29,862 nucleotides of DNA from CAZEJK01 sp964512045 (GTDB lineage: Bacteria > Acidobacteriota > Thermoanaerobaculia > Thermoanaerobaculales > Sulfomarinibacteraceae): NCBI GenBank assembly GCA_964512045.1, contig CAZEJK010000040.1, positions 1 to 29,862 of the forward strand, in the 5' to 3' direction. The notes below the pieces were generated by a model. The model was not told the origin of the DNA, did no database searches, and worked only from the letters and a program-made list of their open reading frames with translations. Position 1 is the stretch's first letter; each line of letters starts with the position of its first letter. Positions 25,136 to 29,862 of this stretch are shown here, in pieces. Made by a program: the position numbers and the translations under genes.

Positions 25136-25996
25136 GTGGTTCAGCACGGTCCGCATCTCCGCACGATCGACCCGTTCGCCCAGCTGTGGGCGTCCTCGCT
25201 CCCCGTGCTGATGGGCATCGTGAACTGCACCCCTGACTCGTTCTCCGACGGTGGTCGGTACAGCTCGACCGCTGCAGCGGTCGATCATGCCTGCCGGATG
25301 CTGTCCGACGGCGCAGGCATCGTGGACATCGGCGGCGAGTCGACTCGACCCGGCGCCGCTCCGGTGTCCGCCGACGAGGAGGCCGCGCGGGTGCTCCCAG
25401 TCGTCTGCGACGTCCTCGCAGCGCGACCGGACGCGATGATCTCGGTGGACACCTCCAAGGCGGAGGTCGCCGCCGCTGCCCTGGCAGCGGGAGCGCAGAT
25501 CATCAACGATGTGACCGCGGGACGCGACCCGGAAATGCTGCCGACTGTGGCATCTTCGCCAGGATGTGCGATCATCCTCATGCACATGCGAGGAACGCCC
25601 CGGACGATGCAACACGACACCTCGTACCACGATGTTGTCGGGGAGGTCCACGATCACCTGCGGAGGGTGGCAGAGAACGCGTTCGCTCACGGCATTGAAC
25701 GCGATCTCGTCTGGCTCGATCCCGGTATCGGCTTCGGCAAGGACGTGACCGGGAACCTGAGGCTGCTTGCACACCTCGGGGAGCTGGAGGCGATTGGTCA
25801 GCCGGTTGTCGTCGGCCCGTCCCGGAAGTCGTTCATCGGCGCGCTGACCGGCGCCGGTGTCGACGACCGCCTCCCGGGGACGCTGGCCGCACTCCATGCG
25901 GGCCTTGGGCTGAAGCGCTGTGTGCTGCGGGTGCATGATCCAGGCGCCGCCCGTCAGTACCTGACCGTTGCAGCCGGGGTTCGGGGCGAGCGATGA
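25136..25996 (+). CDS. folP: Dihydropteroate synthase FolP
   Basis: 286 residues. FolP condenses p-aminobenzoate with dihydropterin pyrophosphate in folate synthesis. Signatures in order: MGIVNCTPDSFSDGG (26-40), DIGGESTRPGA, a SVDTS region, INDVTAGRD, MHMRGTPRTMQ, LDPGIGFGKD and GPSRKSFIG. The start is set at GTG 25136, with AAGG 4 nt upstream and 19 nt after the ftsH stop; an AGGAGG at 25115-25120 is too far to serve it. The stop overlaps the cdaA start (ATGA). Confidence 0.95.
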   Translation: MVQHGPHLRTIDPFAQLWASSLPVLMGIVNCTPDSFSDGGRYSSTAAAVDHACRMLSDGAGIVDIGGESTRPGAAPVSADEEAARVLPVVCDVLAARPDAMISVDTSKAEVAAAALAAGAQIINDVTAGRDPEMLPTVASSPGCAIILMHMRGTPRTMQHDTSYHDVVGEVHDHLRRVAENAFAHGIERDLVWLDPGIGFGKDVTGNLRLLAHLGELEAIGQPVVVGPSRKSFIGALTGAGVDDRLPGTLAALHAGLGLKRCVLRVHDPGAARQYLTVAAGVRGER

Positions 25997-26802
25997 TCGA
26001 CTGGCTGTTTCTCTTCACGCGACAGCTCAGCGGCCTGCAAGTGGGGTGGACCGACCTTCTCGACGTCCTCTCCGTGACCGTGCTGATCTACGCCCTGCTC
26101 GTCCTCATCCGAGGCAGCCGGGCGATGCAGATGCTGTATGGAATCCTGCTCTTCTCCGCCCTTTGGCTCGGCGCCGAAGCACTGAAGCTGATGACGCTGA
26201 GCAGGATCCTCTCCGAGCTCCTGTTCTACCTGCCGTTTGCCATCGTGGTCCTGTTTCAGCACGAGATTCGCAGCATGCTGTCCGCCTTCGGGTCCACGGG
26301 CTTGAGCCGGTTCTTCGGAGGCTCCAGCGAAGGACCGGTCATGGTCAACGATCTCACCCTGGCCGTCCAGTCGCTGGCGTCGAAGCGGACGGGCGCGCTG
26401 ATCGCGATCGAGCGACGGGACTCCCTCGGCACCTGGATCGACACCGGGATTCCGTTGGAGGCACGACTCTCGTACGATCTCCTGCTGAACATCTTCATCA
26501 CCGGAACCCCCCTGCACGACGGCGCGGTGATCGTGCGCGGTGAACGGATTGCAGCGGCAGCGTGCTTCCTGCCGCTGACGACCCGCGCCGAGCTATCGAC
26601 CGAGCTGGGCACGCGACACCGCGCCGCCATAGGGCTCTCGGAGGAGTCGGACGCCCTGGTGATTGCCGTGTCCGAGGAGACCGGCACCATCTCGCTGGCG
26701 GTGCAGGGTCAGCTCCTGCGTCCACTGGATGATGTCACGTTGCGCGATGCCCTGATCGAGAACCTGTACCAGATGCGGTCCACGGAGGAGACCTCGGCAT
26801 GA
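25993..26802 (+). CDS. cdaA: Membrane diadenylate cyclase CdaA (c-di-AMP synthase)
   Basis: 269 residues. CdaA makes cyclic di-AMP from two ATP at the inner membrane. Three hydrophobic helices fill about 24-90, then a linker and the DAC domain. The catalytic motifs are intact: LHDGAVIV (DGA at 176-178) and GTRHRAAIG (RHR at 208-210). Coupled by overlapping stop/start to folP before and ybbR after. cdaA-cdaR is the standard pair; the usual third gene, glmM, does not follow. Confidence 0.96.
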   Translation: MIDWLFLFTRQLSGLQVGWTDLLDVLSVTVLIYALLVLIRGSRAMQMLYGILLFSALWLGAEALKLMTLSRILSELLFYLPFAIVVLFQHEIRSMLSAFGSTGLSRFFGGSSEGPVMVNDLTLAVQSLASKRTGALIAIERRDSLGTWIDTGIPLEARLSYDLLLNIFITGTPLHDGAVIVRGERIAAAACFLPLTTRAELSTELGTRHRAAIGLSEESDALVIAVSEETGTISLAVQGQLLRPLDDVTLRDALIENLYQMRSTEETSA

Positions 26803-27491
26803 GGTTGAGGCCCCGCTACCCGACGCTGTTTCTCGGAGCGCTGCTGGTTGCGCTCGTTCTGTGGTACTCCCTGGCACTCCCGCGCCGGGAGAAGATCTCG
26901 GAGAAGCAGGTCTCCGTGCCGCTCACTCTGGTCAACATCCCGGCCGATCAGGTCATCACCGGCGACTATCCGCGTACGGTCACGGCCAGGCTCCGCGGTC
27001 CGCTGTCGCGCATCCGCGCGGCCGAGAACGAGAATGCGTTGGAGGCGGTCCTGGATCTGGCCGGCGCCACGCCCGGCCTGCGCACGTATCCGGTGACCCA
27101 GTCGCAGCTGTTCCTTCCACAGGAGCTCCAGGAGGTCGAGCTGGTCAGCTTCGATCCGTCGGAGATCACGCTCCAGATCGAGCGCCGGGAGACGGTCTCT
27201 CTGCCGGTCGTCGCCACCATCGAAGGCGAACCTGCCGAGGGCTACGAGGTGTCACAGATCCAGGTGAGCCCACAGAGGGTCACGGTCCAGGGACCGGGCA
27301 GCCTTCTGGTGGAGCTCGAGGAGATCGCCACGACGCCCGTGTCGATCGAGGGTCAGACGAACACCGTGGAGACCATTGCGCAGCCACGCCTCACCCATCC
27401 GCTGCTCAGAGTGCTGCAGCCGGGGCCGCTGATGGTCACCGTCGGCATCAGCCCGGTGACAACGCCCACGCCGATACCTGAATCAGGGTAG
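26799..27491 (+). CDS. cdaR: YbbR/CdaR regulator of diadenylate cyclase
   Basis: 230 residues. CdaR binds CdaA and tunes c-di-AMP output. One N-terminal membrane helix (about 8-27) is followed by outward-facing YbbR repeats with the family patterns VPLTLVNIPADQVITGDYPRTVTARLRGP and LPVVATIEGEPAEGYEV, then VTVQGPGSLL. The start overlaps the cdaA stop (ATGA). Last gene of the run; a hairpin follows at once. Confidence 0.93.
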   Translation: MRLRPRYPTLFLGALLVALVLWYSLALPRREKISEKQVSVPLTLVNIPADQVITGDYPRTVTARLRGPLSRIRAAENENALEAVLDLAGATPGLRTYPVTQSQLFLPQELQEVELVSFDPSEITLQIERRETVSLPVVATIEGEPAEGYEVSQIQVSPQRVTVQGPGSLLVELEEIATTPVSIEGQTNTVETIAQPRLTHPLLRVLQPGPLMVTVGISPVTTPTPIPESG

Positions 27492-27515
27492 GTCAGGCGG
27501 ACGCATCCGCCGACC
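27491..27515. terminator. Hairpin between convergent cdaR and pepP genes
   Basis: GGTC-A-GGCGGA pairs with TCCGCC-GACC around CGCA, a 10-bp stem with one bulged A. It begins at the last base of the cdaR stop codon and lies 40 nt past the pepP stop. There is no T-run on either side, so it may act as an mRNA 3' end protector or a bidirectional, factor-assisted terminator. Confidence 0.5.
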
Positions 27516-27554
27516 TCGCGTTCGTGCGCCCCCGTCGAGCGAAGCAACGCGCTG

Positions 27555-28871
27555 CTACTGACCACCTTCAGCCATCATGGTCTGGATGTCCTCGGCGCTG
27601 GTGGGAAGACCGGCCGAGAGGTTCTCACACCCCTCTGCCGTCACGAGGAAGTCGTTCTCGATGCGCACCCCTAACGCCTCGTCGTGCAGGTAGACGCCTG
27701 GCTCGTTGGTCAACACCATACCCGGCTCCAGCACCGGCGTCTCGCCGCCCACATCGTGCGGATCGAGCCCGATGAAGTGCCCGAGACCGTGGATGAAGTG
27801 CTCGCCGAGCGGGTTGCCGGCCCGATCGCGAACCGATGAGCCGTTGATCAGCTCGTACGCGATCCGGCGCAGCTCGGCGATGGTCGCGCCGGGGCGGATC
27901 GCCGCCGCGACGGCATCGTGCGCTGCCAGCACGAGGTCGTACACCTCCCGCTGACGGTCGGTGAACGTGCCGTTTGCTGGGTACGTGCGGGTCAGATCCC
28001 CGCAGTAGTAGCCGTGCCGCGCGCCGATGTCCACCACGACCAGCTCGCCATCGCGGATCTCGCCGGCGTTCTGATCGTAGTGGAGGACCGTGCCGTTGAA
28101 TCCGGCGCCAACGATGGTCGGAAACGCGAGACCCTCCGCGCCGGCCGCACGGAACGCTGCGTACACTGCACCGTCCACCGTTCCTTCGGTCACGCCCGGA
28201 GCGATGGTGCGCGCAGCCGCCCGCTGCCCCGCCATTGTCGCGGCGACCGCCTTGCGGAGCAGGCTCACCTCACCTTGCGACTTGAACAGGCGCATCCGAG
28301 TGAGGATCGAGCTCACGTCGTACACCGCGAACGTCGGCATCCGCTCCCTGAGCTGGTCCACGTAGCGGTGAGCCGGGCCCAGCTGTGCGTCGGTCGGCAG
28401 CACCGGGTACACGGTCCACAGCTCGGCCCGCGGCTCGCTGAGCCAGCTCTGCAACCGACCCTCGAACCCGGGCGCCGGCCGGCGGCGGCCCTCCACGACG
28501 AGCTCGCCCGCCTGACGGGACAGCACCTGATCGAACCCCAGCGCCCGGGCGGTCTCCTCTCCGGGACCCCACTTGGGACCGGTCCACCGCTCCAGCGGCG
28601 CGTTGCGCGGCGGCAGGAACAGGTACTCCTCGCCCGGTTCCGGTCGCAGCACCACCACTGCGTTGGGCAGCTCGACTCCGGTGAGGTAGAAGAAGCTGGA
28701 GTCCTGACGAAATGTCCCGACGTCGCCGTAGCCACGCTCGTCGCCAGCGCCCCACAGGACGATGGTGCCTCCCCCCACCGCCTCCGCAAGACGTCTCCGG
28801 CGCTCCCGGTACACCTGGGGCGCCTCCAGCTCGGCTGCGTAATGTCCTCCTCGGCTGAACGGCTCGGCCAT
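27555..28871 (-). CDS. pepP: Xaa-Pro aminopeptidase (M24B, aminopeptidase P)
   Basis: 438 residues, the normal AMP-family length. It removes the N-terminal residue from peptides with Pro at position 2 using two metal ions. The N-terminal domain (about 15-190) has FFYLTGVELPNAVVVL. All five metal ligands are visible: D281 (VVVDIGA), D292 (GDLTRTYP), H365 (HGLGHFIGLD), E390 (TNEPGVY) and E405 (RIENDFL). The start at 28871 has GGGGGA upstream and lies about 25 nt after the predicted transcription start; longer frames would begin inside the -10 box. No signal peptide, so cytoplasmic. Confidence 0.95.
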   Translation of the reverse strand: MAEPFSRGGHYAAELEAPQVYRERRRRLAEAVGGGTIVLWGAGDERGYGDVGTFRQDSSFFYLTGVELPNAVVVLRPEPGEEYLFLPPRNAPLERWTGPKWGPGEETARALGFDQVLSRQAGELVVEGRRRPAPGFEGRLQSWLSEPRAELWTVYPVLPTDAQLGPAHRYVDQLRERMPTFAVYDVSSILTRMRLFKSQGEVSLLRKAVAATMAGQRAAARTIAPGVTEGTVDGAVYAAFRAAGAEGLAFPTIVGAGFNGTVLHYDQNAGEIRDGELVVVDIGARHGYYCGDLTRTYPANGTFTDRQREVYDLVLAAHDAVAAAIRPGATIAELRRIAYELINGSSVRDRAGNPLGEHFIHGLGHFIGLDPHDVGGETPVLEPGMVLTNEPGVYLHDEALGVRIENDFLVTAEGCENLSAGLPTSAEDIQTMMAEGGQ

Positions 28872-28902
28872 GATTCCCCCTTCTCCGACTCGTTCCGCGC
28901 TC

Positions 28903-28932
28903 ATCATACTCGCGCACCGGCGTCGCTGTCGG
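28903..28932 (-). promoter_or_regulatory. Probable promoter of pepP
   Basis: On the minus strand CCGACA (28927-28932), 18-nt spacer, TATGAT (28903-28908). Start expected near 28896. The -10 is five of six to consensus, the -35 four of six. Confidence 0.45.
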
Positions 28933-29027
28933 CCAGCAGCCGGCTCCGCCGCCACGCCGCGCTCCGGCGCCCAACGAGCGCGGAGCCGATGACGCCGTGG
29001 CACTGGGGCGAGAGTCTCCGATGCCCC

Positions 29028-29056
29028 TTTACACCTCGACCGCGCCACTCTACAGT
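29028..29056 (+). promoter_or_regulatory. Promoter of the HMG-CoA synthase gene
   Basis: TTTACA (29028-29033), exactly 17 nt, TACAGT (29051-29056). Start expected near 29063, with a leader of about 54 nt to the ATG at 29117. Confidence 0.55.
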
Positions 29057-29116
29057 ACCCAGGACCCGTACTCCGGGAATGTTCCTGGGAGCGAACACGA
29101 CATCGATGGAGGTGTT

Positions 29117-29862
29117 ATGACGGTCGGGATCATCGGCTACGGAGCGTACATTCCGCGGCGCCGGATCGCAGTGGAGGAGATCTCCAAGGTCTGGGGCGCC
29201 GACGCCCCCTCGTACCGACGGGGGCTACAGCTGAACGAAAAGTCGGTGCCAGGATCCGACGAGGACACGGTGACGATGTCCGTGGAGGCTGCACGTCGTG
29301 CGCTGATACGGGCGGGTAACGTCAGCGTGTCCGAGGTGGGCGCCCTGTACATCGGCTCGGAGTCACATCCGTACGCCGTGAAGCCATCGGGCACGATCGT
29401 TGCCGAAGCGCTCGGCGCGACTCCAGAGATCCACGTCGCGGACCTGGAGTTCGCCTGCAAGGCCGGGACCGAGAGCCTGTTCCTCGCTCAGGCGCTGATC
29501 AAGGCGGGCGAGATGCGCTACGCCATCGGCATCGGCGCCGATACATCTCAGGGAGCCCCGGGAGACGCGCTCGAGTACTCCGCCGCCGCCGGCTCCGCCG
29601 CGTTCGTGTTCGGCGCTGACGAGGACCTGATCGTGGCCGAGGTGCTCGATACCTACTCGTGGACCACGGACACTCCGGACTTCTGGCGCCGGGAGTACAT
29701 GCACTACCCCCGGCACGGTAGTCGCTTCACCGGCGAGCCGGCCTACTTCCGGCACTCGGAGAGCTCCGCGACCGGCATGATGGACAAGGCCGGGCTGAAG
29801 CCTGCAGACTTCGCCCACGCCATCTTCCACCAGCCGAACGGCAAGTTCCCGATGCGCGTGGG
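29117..29862 (+). CDS. Hydroxymethylglutaryl-CoA synthase, archaeal/bacterial type (3' end outside window)
   Basis: The first 248 residues are present and the frame is open to the window edge. The enzyme joins acetyl-CoA and acetoacetyl-CoA to HMG-CoA, entry to the mevalonate route or to beta-branching in polyketides. A thiolase-fold triad is visible: E82 (GSESHP), C114 (LEFACKAGTES) and H237 (IFHQPNGKFP), spaced like the known E79/C111/H233 of the staphylococcal enzyme. The start YGAYIPRRRI and NEKSVPGSDEDTVTM are typical of archaeal-type enzymes. GGAGG lies 4 nt before the ATG. Partner genes (thiolase, OB-fold protein, reductase) would be expected downstream but are outside the window. Confidence 0.93.
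   Translation, partial: MTVGIIGYGAYIPRRRIAVEEISKVWGADAPSYRRGLQLNEKSVPGSDEDTVTMSVEAARRALIRAGNVSVSEVGALYIGSESHPYAVKPSGTIVAEALGATPEIHVADLEFACKAGTESLFLAQALIKAGEMRYAIGIGADTSQGAPGDALEYSAAAGSAAFVFGADEDLIVAEVLDTYSWTTDTPDFWRREYMHYPRHGSRFTGEPAYFRHSESSATGMMDKAGLKPADFAHAIFHQPNGKFPMRV

Overview
The window is high-GC DNA with densely packed genes. It suggests a Gram-negative, non-actinobacterial lineage: there is an LpxL/HtrB-type lipid A acyltransferase, a FtsH-FolP-CdaA-CdaR (c-di-AMP) operon, eukaryotic-like Ser/Thr kinase and FHA signalling, Pro/Thr/Arg-rich linkers in a giant secreted protein, and an archaeal-type HMG-CoA synthase. This mix fits Myxococcota/Desulfobacterota-like or Acidobacteriota-like uncultured groups, but the sequence alone does not settle the taxon.

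Layout. 1-1.0 kb (minus): grpE followed directly by a CbpA-type J-domain gene cut by the window edge, behind a strong sigma70-type promoter. 1.1-3.1 kb: a small secreted protein, a stand-alone CBM48 glycogen-binding-like protein with a hairpin touching its ribosome site, and an LpxL-family acyltransferase. 3.2-5.9 kb (minus): a four-gene nickel/cobalt ECF uptake operon (signal-peptide protein, CbiM, CbiQ, CbiO) with overlapping stops and starts. 6.0-6.7 kb: a VapBC-type toxin-antitoxin pair with a 9-bp inverted-repeat operator. 6.75-17.7 kb: a membrane Ser/Thr kinase with FG-GAP-like extracellular repeats, a 2322-residue secreted PKD/CARDB/dockerin-like/LamG protein (minus), and an FHA-AAA+-Fis regulator (minus). 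17.9-21.1 kb (minus): HflX, a structured intergenic region with a heptamer repeat, a degenerate glutamate-1-semialdehyde-aminomutase-like protein, and a small nine-cysteine protein. 21.17-27.5 kb (plus): tRNA(CAU), tilS, a PRTase-like gene, ftsH, folP, cdaA and ybbR/cdaR, mostly overlapping. 27.5-29.9 kb: an M24 aminopeptidase P (minus) diverging from the start of an HMG-CoA synthase gene.

Main points of interest. Three full-length proteins keep their fold but have lost family-defining residues: the aminomutase-like protein lacks the PLP lysine, the PLP-anchoring Asp and other cofactor motifs; the Hpt-like protein has Lys, His and Gly at three conserved acidic positions; and the AAA+ regulator has GVATGV in place of GAFTGA. 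The kinase, the giant surface protein and the phosphothreonine-reader (FHA) regulator may form one signalling unit, because a sigma54-like promoter lies upstream of the giant gene. The tRNA(CAU) gene ends 10 nt before tilS, the lysidine-synthetase gene family that acts on a CAU tRNA, and that start has no Shine-Dalgarno site.
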